Positions 37,597 through 45,086 of a DNA stretch of 64,000 nt are shown one piece after another. How positions within the stretch are numbered: position 1 is the first letter of the stretch; the number at the start of each line of letters is the position of its first letter. A program made the translations under genes and the position numbers. The DNA lies in assembly GCA_014656175.1 (NCBI GenBank), contig BNBX01000009.1, positions 62,001 to 126,000 of the forward strand. Reading direction: 5' to 3'. The DNA comes from Streptomyces werraensis (lineage in GTDB: Bacteria; Actinomycetota; Actinomycetes; Streptomycetales; Streptomycetaceae). The notes beneath the pieces were generated by a model. The model was not told where the DNA came from. It saw nothing but the letters and a program-made list of their open reading frames with translations, and did not search any database.

Positions 37597-38316
37597 GTGA
37601 CGGAGGCAGCGGAGCTTCCCCCCGCGCCCGAGCAGGCCCGTGAGGTGTTCGGCGAACGCTTCGCGGACGCGGTCCGGTACGCCGAGCTGCTCGCCGAGGC
37701 GGGCGTGCAGCGCGGTCTGATCGGACCGCGCGAGGTGCCCCGCCTGTGGGAGCGGCATCTGCTGAACTGCGCGGTGCTCTCGGAGGTGGTGCCCGAGGGC
37801 GTCACCGTGTGCGACGTCGGCTCGGGGGCCGGTCTGCCGGGCATCCCGCTGGCGCTGGTCCGGGAGGACCTCAAGATCACTCTGCTGGAGCCCCTGCTCC
37901 GCCGTACCAACTTCCTGACCGAGGTCGTGGAGCTGCTCGGACTGGATCATGTGACCGTGGTGCGGGGACGCGCCGAGGAGGTCATGGGCAAGCTGCCTCC
38001 GGTACACGTGGTCACCGCTCGCGCCGTGGCGCCGCTCGACCGTCTGGCCACCTGGGGCATCCCCCTGCTGCGGCCGTACGGGGAGATGCTCGCGCTCAAG
38101 GGCGACACCGCGGAGGAGGAGCTGAAGAGCGCCGCCACCGCCCTGACCAAGCTCGGCGCCGTCACCACGTCGATCGTGCACGTGGGCGAGGGCGTCGTGC
38201 ATCCCATGTCCACGGTGGTGCGGGTCGAGGTCGGGGAGAGCCCCGGTGGTGTGCGCTTCGCCGCCAAGCGAGCCAAGGCCGCTCGCACCGGGCGAGCCCG
38301 GCGCCGACGCGGATAG
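37597..38316 (+). CDS. rsmG: 16S rRNA (guanine527-N7)-methyltransferase RsmG (GidB)
   Basis: The protein is 239 aa from the GTG at 37597 with GGAAGGACGG upstream. It has the SAM-binding motif VCDVGSGAGLPGIPLAL, and ITLLEPLLRRTNFL and VTARAVAPLDRLATWGIPLL as in other RsmG proteins; the C terminus is basic (RAKAARTGRARRRRG). It methylates G527 of 16S rRNA in the 530 loop. Loss of this enzyme gives low-level streptomycin resistance in several bacteria, including Streptomyces. It is followed by a 368-bp gap before parA. Confidence 0.96.
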   Translation: MTEAAELPPAPEQAREVFGERFADAVRYAELLAEAGVQRGLIGPREVPRLWERHLLNCAVLSEVVPEGVTVCDVGSGAGLPGIPLALVREDLKITLLEPLLRRTNFLTEVVELLGLDHVTVVRGRAEEVMGKLPPVHVVTARAVAPLDRLATWGIPLLRPYGEMLALKGDTAEEELKSAATALTKLGAVTTSIVHVGEGVVHPMSTVVRVEVGESPGGVRFAAKRAKAARTGRARRRRG

Positions 38317-38684
38317 CCGCATGTCCCTCGCCGTGGAGATCGAGGGGTCCCGTACGACGGAGACAGACGTCGGGACGACGCGCCCGGTCCTCGGGGCCGG
38401 GCGTACTCCACACAAGCTGCCTCAGCCACACATGCCGGAGTGTCGCGGCAGCGCCGCCTCCGTGGCTGTGCATCGTGTTTCACGTGAAACGTCGCTCACT
38501 GCTGCACGGCATCATCAGTCGGGGCCGCGCTGCGGCCGAACCTCGTGAACGAAAGCCTCTGGGCTCCCTCGGCGAGAACTCCGCTCCACGCGAGTCACCT
38601 CCCCCCTCACGGGGCACGGAGATGTCCACAGAGGTGGATTTCTCCACAGAACGTCAGGCCTCACTGGTTCGCGACCCCGAAGGC
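38317..38684. promoter_or_regulatory. parA upstream region with parS and DnaA-like boxes
   Basis: This 368-bp region contains parS at 38477-38490 and two one-mismatch DnaA-box-like 9-mers, ATGTCCACA (38622-38630) and TTCTCCACA (38640-38648). It should also carry the parAB promoters, which in S. coelicolor include a sporulation-induced one. I cannot point to the exact -10/-35 sequences. If parA starts at 38622 instead of 38685, the last 63 bp are coding. Confidence 0.6.
38477..38490. other. parS site (perfect)
   Basis: GTTTCACGTGAAAC in the rsmG-parA gap, about 195-210 bp upstream of the chosen parA start. ParB binding here could affect parAB transcription. Confidence 0.95.
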
Positions 38685-39761
38685 ATGGGAGGCTCTGTTC
38701 ATTGCGAGCCTGAAGTCGAGGAGAGTGAATCCTTGCGGTCCGACGCCAACATCGCGGGACCGATGACCGATCCGGTCCCCGGTCCCCGTACCGAATCGAT
38801 GGGGGCGGATGTTTCACGTGAAACACCGCCTCCGATGGACGACACTCCCATCGGTCGCGCTGCCCAACTGGCGGTGGAGGCTCTGGGCCGTGCCGGTGAG
38901 GGGCTGCCGCGACCCGAGCAGACCCGCGTCATCGTGGTCGCCAATCAGAAGGGCGGCGTCGGGAAGACGACGACCACCGTCAACCTGGCCGCCTCGCTCG
39001 CTCTGCACGGTGCCCGCGTCCTGGTGATCGACCTCGACCCGCAGGGCAATGCGTCCACCGCCCTGGGGATCGACCACCACGCCGAGGTGCCCTCCATCTA
39101 TGACGTACTGGTAGAGAGCAAGCCCTTGGCGGACGTCGTCCAGCCTGTCCCCGATGTCGAGGGCCTCTTCTGCGCCCCCGCCACCATCGATCTCGCCGGT
39201 GCGGAGATCGAGCTGGTGTCGCTGGTGGCACGGGAGAGCCGACTGCAGCGGGCCATCCAGGCCTACGAGCAGCCGCTGGACTACATCCTCATCGACTGCC
39301 CGCCGTCGCTCGGCCTTCTCACGGTCAACGCCCTGGTGGCCGGCCAGGAGGTGCTCATCCCGATCCAGTGCGAGTACTACGCGCTGGAGGGCCTCGGGCA
39401 GCTGCTGCGGAACGTCGACCTGGTGCGGGGCCATCTCAACCCCGCCCTGCATGTCTCGACGATCCTGCTCACCATGTACGACGGCCGGACGCGGCTCGCC
39501 TCCCAGGTGGCCGAGGAGGTGCGCACCCACTTCGGGGACGAAGTTCTGCGCACCAGCATCCCTCGCTCCGTCCGTATCTCCGAGGCACCGAGCTACGGAC
39601 AGACGGTGCTGACTTACGATCCTGGATCGAGCGGTGCTCTCTCGTACTTCGAGGCGGCACGCGAAATCGCGCTGAGGGGCGTCGGCGTCCGGTACGACGC
39701 GTCGCAAGCGCACATCGGCGCACAGCAGACTGATCCGAACATGGTGGAGGGCGTGCAGTGA
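38685..39761 (+). CDS. parA: Chromosome-partitioning ATPase ParA
   Basis: The protein is 358 aa from the ATG at 38685 (MGGSVHCEPEVEESESLRSD). ATGs at 38622, 38763 and 38835 are alternatives and ribosome sites do not decide. The Walker-type motif KGGVGKTTTTVNLA (Lys94), LVIDLDPQGNASTALG and LIDCPPSLGLLTVNAL are all present. ParA forms dynamic assemblies in aerial hyphae that help place ParB-oriC complexes before septation. A parS site (38811-38824) lies inside the coding sequence and is read as VSRET. The stop overlaps the parB start (GTGA). Confidence 0.93.
   Translation: MGGSVHCEPEVEESESLRSDANIAGPMTDPVPGPRTESMGADVSRETPPPMDDTPIGRAAQLAVEALGRAGEGLPRPEQTRVIVVANQKGGVGKTTTTVNLAASLALHGARVLVIDLDPQGNASTALGIDHHAEVPSIYDVLVESKPLADVVQPVPDVEGLFCAPATIDLAGAEIELVSLVARESRLQRAIQAYEQPLDYILIDCPPSLGLLTVNALVAGQEVLIPIQCEYYALEGLGQLLRNVDLVRGHLNPALHVSTILLTMYDGRTRLASQVAEEVRTHFGDEVLRTSIPRSVRISEAPSYGQTVLTYDPGSSGALSYFEAAREIALRGVGVRYDASQAHIGAQQTDPNMVEGVQ
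38811..38824. other. parS site within parA
   Basis: Perfect GTTTCACGTGAAAC in the N-terminal part of parA, encoding Val-Ser-Arg-Glu-Thr. Confidence 0.95.
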
Positions 39762-40858
39762 GTGAGCGACGGAGGGGGCTGGGTCGTGGGCTCGGAGCAC
39801 TGATCCCCGCTGCCCCGACAGAGAAGACGGTGCCGCCCGCCGCATTGGGCGGGACGGCCTCCCCGTCGCCCGCAGCGGTTCCGGTACTGCCGAACGAGCG
39901 CGGAGTGGCGGCCGCGAAGGTGGCCACCCTGACTTCTGTTTCACGTGAAACAGGAGACACAGCAGCGGCGAGCCCTTCGGTGCCGACCGCGCCGATGGGT
40001 GCTCACTTCGCCGAGATCCCCCTCGATGCCATTACGCCGAACCCGCGGCAGCCCCGTGAGGTCTTCGACGAGGACGCCCTGGCCGAGCTGATCACCTCCA
40101 TCAAGGAGGTCGGTCTGCTTCAGCCCGTCGTCGTGCGGCAGGTGGGCGGCGGCCGCTACGAACTCATCATGGGTGAGCGCCGGTGGCGTGCCTGCCGTGA
40201 GGCCGGCCTCGACGCCATCCCGGCCATCGTGCGTGCTACGGACGACGAGAAGCTCCTCCTGGACGCGCTGCTGGAGAACCTGCACCGTGCTCAGCTGAAC
40301 CCGCTGGAAGAGGCGGCCGCCTACGACCAGCTGCTCAAGGACTTCAACTGCACGCACGACCAGTTGGCCGACCGCATCGGCCGGTCCCGACCGCAGGTGT
40401 CCAACACTCTGCGTCTGCTGAAGCTGTCCCCGACCGTGCAGCGCCGCGTGGCTGCCGGAGTGCTGTCCGCCGGACACGCCCGAGCCCTGCTCTCCGTCGA
40501 GGATTCCGAGGAGCAGGACCGGCTGGCCCACCGCATCGTGGCCGAGGGCCTCTCGGTGCGTGCCGTCGAAGAGATCGTGACCCTGATGGGCTCGCGACCG
40601 CAGAAGGCCCAGCGGTCCAAGGGCCCGCGCGCGGGCGCCCGGGTGTCCCCGGCCCTGTCCGAACTGGCGACACGGCTCTCGGACCGCTTCGAGACGCGAG
40701 TGAAGGTCGACCTCGGCCAGAAGAAGGGAAAGATCACCGTCGAGTTCGCCTCGATGGAGGACCTGGAGCGCATCCTCGGCACCCTCGCCCCGGGCGAGGG
40801 CCCGGTGCTCCAGAAGAGTCTCGTGGACGAGGACGACACCGAGGACACCGACTCCTGA
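39758..40858 (+). CDS. parB: Chromosome-partitioning protein ParB
   Basis: The protein is 366 aa from a GTG that overlaps the parA stop; it starts MSERRRGLGRGLGALIP, the usual ParA-stimulating N terminus. The ParB/Srx CTPase region includes ITPNPRQPREVFDEDALAEL and the arginine patch GERRWRACREAGLDAIPAIV. The HTH region is LADRIGRSRPQVSNTLRLLKLSP. The C-terminal dimerisation domain follows a basic linker. It binds the parS sites in this window and compacts the origin region. A parS site lies within its own gene (39938-39951). Confidence 0.96.
   Translation: MSERRRGLGRGLGALIPAAPTEKTVPPAALGGTASPSPAAVPVLPNERGVAAAKVATLTSVSRETGDTAAASPSVPTAPMGAHFAEIPLDAITPNPRQPREVFDEDALAELITSIKEVGLLQPVVVRQVGGGRYELIMGERRWRACREAGLDAIPAIVRATDDEKLLLDALLENLHRAQLNPLEEAAAYDQLLKDFNCTHDQLADRIGRSRPQVSNTLRLLKLSPTVQRRVAAGVLSAGHARALLSVEDSEEQDRLAHRIVAEGLSVRAVEEIVTLMGSRPQKAQRSKGPRAGARVSPALSELATRLSDRFETRVKVDLGQKKGKITVEFASMEDLERILGTLAPGEGPVLQKSLVDEDDTEDTDS
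39938..39951. other. parS site within parB
   Basis: Perfect GTTTCACGTGAAAC in the linker-coding part of parB, again read as VSRET. Confidence 0.95.
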
Positions 40859-40890
40859 GGGGTCGCTTCGCTCGGCCCGAAAGCCGCCAG

Positions 40891-40935
40891 GGGCGGACCG
40901 TGACCGGTACCTACCGGAACACGGTCCGCCCTTTG
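40891..40935 (+). terminator. Terminator of parAB
   Basis: A perfect 12-bp stem (GGGCGGACCGTG with CACGGTCCGCCC), a further inner CCGGT/ACCGG pairing, and a CTTTG tail, 32 nt after the parB stop. Confidence 0.88.
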
Positions 40936-41030
40936 CCTTGTGGCGGTATCGGGGGAATCGCTTCATGGATACGATGCGTTCGTATATGGCGCATCCACCC
41001 GGCAACACCTCTGAGAGCTAGGCAGGGGCC

Positions 41031-41288
41031 ATGCGAATGACGAGCCGCACCGGACTGATGAGCGCGGGGCTGGGGGTGGGCGTCGTCAGTGGCTTCATCG
41101 GCAGCCTGCTCAGAGAACGGAGTGCTCTGATCGCGGCCCGCGAGGCAGCGGGCGAAGGAAGCGAGGAACAGCCTTCATGGGCCGTCGGCTCGTACCGCTC
41201 ACGCTGGACAACCTTCCGGACCTTCCCCAGCGCTGCCGGTCCTGCGTTTTCTGGGAGCTCGACCCGGTCAGCGGCGAAGCAGCGGTAA
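41031..41288 (+). CDS. Possible small protein overlapping the GNAT gene start
   Basis: An ATG at 41031 with AGGGG 3 nt upstream opens a frame of 85 codons: MRMTSRTGLMSAGLGVGVVS then GFIGSLLRERSALIAAREAA. The N-terminal 30 residues are hydrophobic enough for a membrane segment. The last 37 codons overlap the GNAT gene in another frame and look like non-coding read-through. It could be a genuine small membrane protein that has lost its original stop, or chance. I do not recognise it. Confidence 0.4.
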   Translation: MRMTSRTGLMSAGLGVGVVSGFIGSLLRERSALIAAREAAGEGSEEQPSWAVGSYRSRWTTFRTFPSAAGPAFSGSSTRSAAKQR

Positions 41289-41794
41289 AGGCGGGCACCG
41301 CCGCGCTGGAGAAGGAATCCTGGATCTCGGCCGTCCTGCTCGACTGGGGCTCCTGCGGACGCGTCGTCTATGTGGACGAGGTCCCCGTCGGCTACGTCCT
41401 CTACGCGCCCCCGGCTTATGTACCGCGCTCCATGGCGTTCCCCACCAGCCCGGTGTCCCCCGACGCGGTTCAGCTGATAACCGCGTTCATCCTGCCTGAC
41501 TACCAGGGACAGGGACTCGGTCGCGTGATGGTGCAGACGGTGGCCAAAGATCTGCTGCGCCGGGGGTTCAAGGCGATCGAAGCCTTCGGCGACGCCCGAT
41601 GGAAGGAGCCGGCCTGTGTACTTCCTGCTGACCATCTGCTCGCCGTGGGCTTCAAAACCGTCCGCCAGCACCACGCCTACCCCCGGCTGAGACTGGAGCT
41701 GAGGTCGACACTCTCATGGAAGGAAGACGTGGAGATGGCGCTCGACCGGCTGCTGGGGGCCGTGCAGAAAGAGCCGGCATTGCGGCCGCTTTGA
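41177..41794 (+). CDS. GNAT family N-acetyltransferase
   Basis: This 205-aa protein has the acetyl-CoA-binding motif A region: VQLITAFILPDYQGQGLGRVMVQTVAKDLLRRGFKAIEAFG, with the QGQGLG loop. The N-terminal part contains RCRSCVFWELD, a Cys-rich feature seen in a subgroup of actinobacterial GNAT proteins near parB. The acceptor substrate is unknown. The ATG has GAGGAA 9 nt upstream. It converges on trxA, with a long shared terminator between. Confidence 0.85.
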   Translation: MGRRLVPLTLDNLPDLPQRCRSCVFWELDPVSGEAAVKAGTAALEKESWISAVLLDWGSCGRVVYVDEVPVGYVLYAPPAYVPRSMAFPTSPVSPDAVQLITAFILPDYQGQGLGRVMVQTVAKDLLRRGFKAIEAFGDARWKEPACVLPADHLLAVGFKTVRQHHAYPRLRLELRSTLSWKEDVEMALDRLLGAVQKEPALRPL

Positions 41795-41803
41795 TCCCAC
41801 TCA

Positions 41804-41841
41804 CACGAATGGGCCGACCCAAGAGGGTCGGCCCATTCGTG
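41804..41841. terminator. Perfect 17-bp bidirectional terminator abutting parS
   Basis: 41804-41820 and 41825-41841 are perfectly complementary (CACGAATGGGCCGACCC with its reverse complement) around an AAGA loop. The final G is also the first base of parS at 41841. It serves the convergent GNAT and trxA genes. Confidence 0.92.
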
Positions 41842-41854
41842 TTTCACGTGAAAC
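41841..41854. other. parS site (perfect), joined to terminator
   Basis: GTTTCACGTGAAAC starting on the last base of the terminator stem at 41804-41841, in the trxA 3' region. Confidence 0.95.
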
Positions 41855-41883
41855 ATGCACCGCCGTGGAGACGGCTCACCGCT

Positions 41884-42216
41884 TTACTCGGCGATGAAGT
41901 CCTCGAGGTCGCGGACGATCGCGGCCTTCGGCTTGGCACCGACGATGGTCTTCGCGACCTCGCCGCCCTGGTAGACGTTCAGGGTCGGGATGGACATGAC
42001 GCCGTACTTGGCGGCCGTGCCCGGGTTTTCGTCGATGTTGAGCTTGACGACCTCGATCTTGTCTCCGTACTCGGCGGCGATGGCCTCCAGGGACGGAGCG
42101 ATCTGGCGGCACGGACCGCACCAGGCGGCCCAGAAGTCCACCAGGACAGGCTTGTCGCTCTTGAGGACGTCCTGCTCGAAGGAGTCGTCGGTCACGTTCT
42201 TCAGGGTGCCGGCCAC
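41884..42216 (-). CDS. trxA: Thioredoxin
   Basis: The 110-aa protein has the active site WCGPC (Cys33, Cys36) in DFWAAWCGPCRQIAP and the cis-Pro loop SIPTLNVYQGG. It is a cytosolic disulfide reductase and the substrate of the thioredoxin reductase encoded immediately upstream, 38 nt away. In S. coelicolor trxBA is controlled by SigR; I have not located an unambiguous SigR promoter here. Confidence 0.97.
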   Translation of the reverse strand: MAGTLKNVTDDSFEQDVLKSDKPVLVDFWAAWCGPCRQIAPSLEAIAAEYGDKIEVVKLNIDENPGTAAKYGVMSIPTLNVYQGGEVAKTIVGAKPKAAIVRDLEDFIAE

Positions 42217-42254
42217 AGCGGGCTCCTTAATCGTTGGTGCGTGGGGAGAGGGGG

Positions 42255-43223
42255 TCAGACAGTGGTCTTCTCGGGCTCGGCCTTGTCCTCGTCGGCGAGA
42301 GCCGCGAGGAAGCGCTCCGCGTCGAGGGCCGCCGAGCAGCCGGTACCGGCCGCGGTGATCGCCTGGCGGTAGGTGTGGTCCACCACGTCACCGGCCGCGA
42401 AGACGCCCGTGACGTTGGTGCGCGTCGAAGGAGCGTCGACCTTCAGGTAGCCCTCCTCGTCCAGCTCGAGCTGGCCCTTGAAGAGCTCGGTCCGCGGGTC
42501 GTGACCGATCGCGATGAACAGGCCGGTCACCGCCAGGTCGGAGAGTTCACCCGTCTTGACGTTGCGCAGCTTCAGCCCCGAGAGCTTCTGGTCGCCCAGG
42601 ATCTCCGCGACCTCGCTGTCCCAGACGAACGAGATCTTCGGGTCGGCGAAGGCACGCTCCTGCATCGCCTTGGAGGCGCGCAGGGTGTCACGGCGGTGGA
42701 CGATCGTCACCGAGTTGGCGAAGCGCGACAGGAAGGTCGCCTCCTCCATGGCGGTGTCACCGCCGCCGATCACGGCGATGTCCTGGCCCTTGAAGAAGAA
42801 GCCGTCACAGGTGGCGCACCACGAGACGCCGCGGCCGGAGAGGGCGTCCTCGTTCGGCAGCCCGAGCTTGCGGTGCTGCGAACCGGTCGTCACGATCACG
42901 GCCTTGGCCTTGTGGACCGTACCGGCGGTGTCCGTGACGGTCTTGATCTCACCGGTCAGGTCGACGGCCACGACGTCGTCGGGAACCAGCTCGGCGCCGA
43001 AGCGCTCCGCCTGGGCCCGCATGTTGTCCATGAGCTCCGGACCCATGACGCCGTCCTGGAAACCGGGGAAGTTCTCCACCTCGGTGGTGTTCATCAGCGC
43101 ACCGCCGGCGGTGACAGCGCCCTCGAACACGAGGGGCTTCAGCGACGCACGGGCGGTGTAGAGCGCCGCCGTGTAGCCGGCGGGCCCCGAGCCGATGATG
43201 ATCACGTTACGGACGTCGCTCAC
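42255..43223 (-). CDS. trxB: Thioredoxin reductase
   Basis: The protein is 322 aa from the GTG at 43223 (VSDVRNVIIIGSGPAGYTAA) with GAGGAA upstream; the frame is open further without similarity. It has the FAD-binding GSGPAGYTAAL, the redox site WCATC (Cys136, Cys139), the NADPH-binding region AVIGGGDTAMEEA and a C-terminal FAD motif (TGVFAAGDVVDHTYRQAITAAGTG). It reduces thioredoxin with NADPH. It is probably in one operon with trxA. Confidence 0.96.
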   Translation of the reverse strand: MSDVRNVIIIGSGPAGYTAALYTARASLKPLVFEGAVTAGGALMNTTEVENFPGFQDGVMGPELMDNMRAQAERFGAELVPDDVVAVDLTGEIKTVTDTAGTVHKAKAVIVTTGSQHRKLGLPNEDALSGRGVSWCATCDGFFFKGQDIAVIGGGDTAMEEATFLSRFANSVTIVHRRDTLRASKAMQERAFADPKISFVWDSEVAEILGDQKLSGLKLRNVKTGELSDLAVTGLFIAIGHDPRTELFKGQLELDEEGYLKVDAPSTRTNVTGVFAAGDVVDHTYRQAITAAGTGCSAALDAERFLAALADEDKAEPEKTTV

Positions 43224-43418
43224 GGCTGAATTCCTCGTCTCTCGTCTGGCGTCGTTCGACCGGTGGGAGCTTCTTTCGGAACTCTCACCCCACCCAACGG
43301 ATCCTAAGGGTCCCGCATTCCCGCCGTGCCCGGGCACGCGCGGACGGTGCTCCGGCGGGCACGCCAGGGCCACACACCGTACGGGACACCACCCAGAGCC
43401 AAGACCACGCGAGCGCGG

Positions 43419-44336
43419 TCAGCGCGCGTAGGAGTGCTGCAACAGCACCTTCGCGGAGGTGGGCGGAGAGGTGTTCTCCACGCAGGTCGCGTCGACGATG
43501 TAGGCGGTCACGCGCGTGGCGTCCGAGGCGTCGGGCAGCACGACCAGCAAGGCGGCCTTGCCCTGGTAGACACCCTGCTCGGTGGCCAGCGCGACATCGT
43601 TGCGGCCGATGCCCTCCTGGACGCACTCCGGCACCTCGGGCTTCGTCAGCACCCGAGGGTTCGCACCGGAGGAGTCCGACTCCATGCCGAAGGTGTGGGG
43701 GGAGCGGGCTCCCTTGTCCTGCTCGGGGCTGCGCGCGAGCAGATCGTCGACCTTCTTCTCCAGCTTTCCCTCGGAGAAGGTGTCCGCAGCGGTCGTCGTC
43801 CGCTGCTCGTCGTCCGAGCCTCCGCCGCTGTTCAGCGACGACAGCACCACGGAGCCGAGACCGAGAGCGGCCACGGCGAACGCCGCCCCCAGGACGGCTC
43901 GGCGGCTCCTGCCCCGCAAGCGCGGCTTGCGGCCCGGGCCTGTGGTCGAGGAGCGGGGGCGGCCGGTGGGACGGTCGGAGGAGGGTGCAGATGTTTCACG
44001 TGAAACATGGAGCGGTTCGCTCGCGGCCGTCGCTGTTCCGGCGGCGGTGTTCTCGTCCTCGCCTCGGGGCGCGGGCGCCGTGGCGTGCAGGAGTGCCTCG
44101 GCGGCCAGCGCCGCGTCAATGCGTCCTGCGACGTCCGCCGGCATCCGCGGCGGACCCGGAACCGTGCCGAGCAGTCCCCGGATCTCCTCCAGGGAGGCGT
44201 GGACGTCGGCACAGAGTTCGCACCGTTCCAGATGCCTGCGGATGTCGTCCCTGCGGTCCGCCGGGAGAAGACCTTCGGTGAGGTCGGAGATCTCCGCGAC
44301 GTCCGGGTGTTCCGCCTTGTCGGTCGTCGACGTCAC
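43419..44336 (-). CDS. Membrane anti-sigma factor for SigM-like ECF (zinc-finger type)
   Basis: The 305-aa protein has an N-terminal ZAS-type zinc-binding motif (His35, Cys39, Cys42 in DIRRHLERCELC), a linker, one transmembrane helix (RRAVLGAAFAVAALGLGSVVLSSL) and an extracellular domain with several Cys residues (VPECVQEGIGRND; VDATCVENTSPP). The GTG start overlaps the sigM stop (GTGA, 44333-44336). Such proteins hold the sigma factor at the membrane until a signal releases it. The equivalent in M. tuberculosis, between sigM and trxB2, is RsmA. A parS site lies within its coding sequence. Confidence 0.88.
   Translation of the reverse strand: MTSTTDKAEHPDVAEISDLTEGLLPADRRDDIRRHLERCELCADVHASLEEIRGLLGTVPGPPRMPADVAGRIDAALAAEALLHATAPAPRGEDENTAAGTATAASEPLHVSRETSAPSSDRPTGRPRSSTTGPGRKPRLRGRSRRAVLGAAFAVAALGLGSVVLSSLNSGGGSDDEQRTTTAADTFSEGKLEKKVDDLLARSPEQDKGARSPHTFGMESDSSGANPRVLTKPEVPECVQEGIGRNDVALATEQGVYQGKAALLVVLPDASDATRVTAYIVDATCVENTSPPTSAKVLLQHSYAR
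43993..44006. other. parS site within the anti-sigma factor gene
   Basis: Perfect GTTTCACGTGAAAC, encoding the VSRET of LHVSRETSAPS in the cytoplasmic linker of the anti-sigma factor. Confidence 0.95.
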
Positions 44337-45058
44337 GCTCGCCCACCTCCGCCCTTCACTGCAGCCGGGTCGTTCGATCCTGTGTCGGGTGGGTCCGGTC
44401 GCCGCGGACCCGCTGCGGGTGGGACGGATGTCCCCCCTATCCGGTTCCGTCCCCCGCCTCTGTGCTCCTCATCACCAGTGCCTCCCGGGCGCAGGTGGGT
44501 GAGCAGGGGCAGGAGTTTCGCGCGGCCGCGGGCACATCGGCTCTTGACCGTGCCGGTGGGCACGTCGAGGATGCGGGCCGCCTCGGCGACCGGGTAGCCC
44601 TGCATGTCCACCAGGACGAGCGCGGCCCGCTGGTCGGGCGGGAGAGTGCCCATCGCCTCGATCAGCTGCCGGTGCAGATCGTTGCGCTCCGCGGGAGCCG
44701 AGGCCGACTCGTGCGGCTCGAGCAACTGCTCCAGACGCTCGGTGTCGTCGACCGGCGCGGTCTTCCGGGAGGCGGCCTTGCGGGCGCGGTCCAGGCAGGC
44801 GTTCACCGTGATGCGGTGCAGCCACGTCGTGACGGCCGACTGGCCACGGAAGGTGTGGGCGGCCCGGTATGCGGAGACGAGGGCGTCCTGGACGGCGTCA
44901 GCGGCTTCCTCGCGGTCCCCCAGCGTCCGGAGGGCCACGGCCCAGAGGCGGTCGCGGTGCCGCCGCACGATCTCGCCGAAGGCGTCCGCGTCGCCCTCGA
45001 CGTGCCGGGTGAGCAGATCCTGGTCGCTCACTCCGTCGTACGCGACGCCGTCCGCCAT
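44333..45058 (-). CDS. sigM: ECF RNA polymerase sigma factor SigM
   Basis: The 241-aa protein has sigma region 2 (AFGEIVRRHRDRLWAVALRTLGDREEAADAVQDALVSAYR with the -10-binding helix TFRGQSAVTTWLHRITVNACLD) and region 4 (LPPDQRAALVLVDMQGYPVAEAARILDVPTGTVKSRCARGRAKL, in two parts). A Gly/Pro-rich tail of about 50 residues follows. It is co-translated with its anti-sigma factor. The assignment to SigM comes from position next to trxB and murJ, conserved with mycobacteria. Its target genes are not visible here. Confidence 0.92.
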   Translation of the reverse strand: MADGVAYDGVSDQDLLTRHVEGDADAFGEIVRRHRDRLWAVALRTLGDREEAADAVQDALVSAYRAAHTFRGQSAVTTWLHRITVNACLDRARKAASRKTAPVDDTERLEQLLEPHESASAPAERNDLHRQLIEAMGTLPPDQRAALVLVDMQGYPVAEAARILDVPTGTVKSRCARGRAKLLPLLTHLRPGGTGDEEHRGGGRNRIGGTSVPPAAGPRRPDPPDTGSNDPAAVKGGGGRA

Positions 45059-45086
45059 CGGGTCCCCTCCCTCGACGCAGCCGGCC

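Noticed and set aside
40938..40975. TTGTGG ... TACGAT as a promoter upstream of 41031
   Set aside because: The spacing is 26 bp, too long for a normal sigma-70-type promoter.
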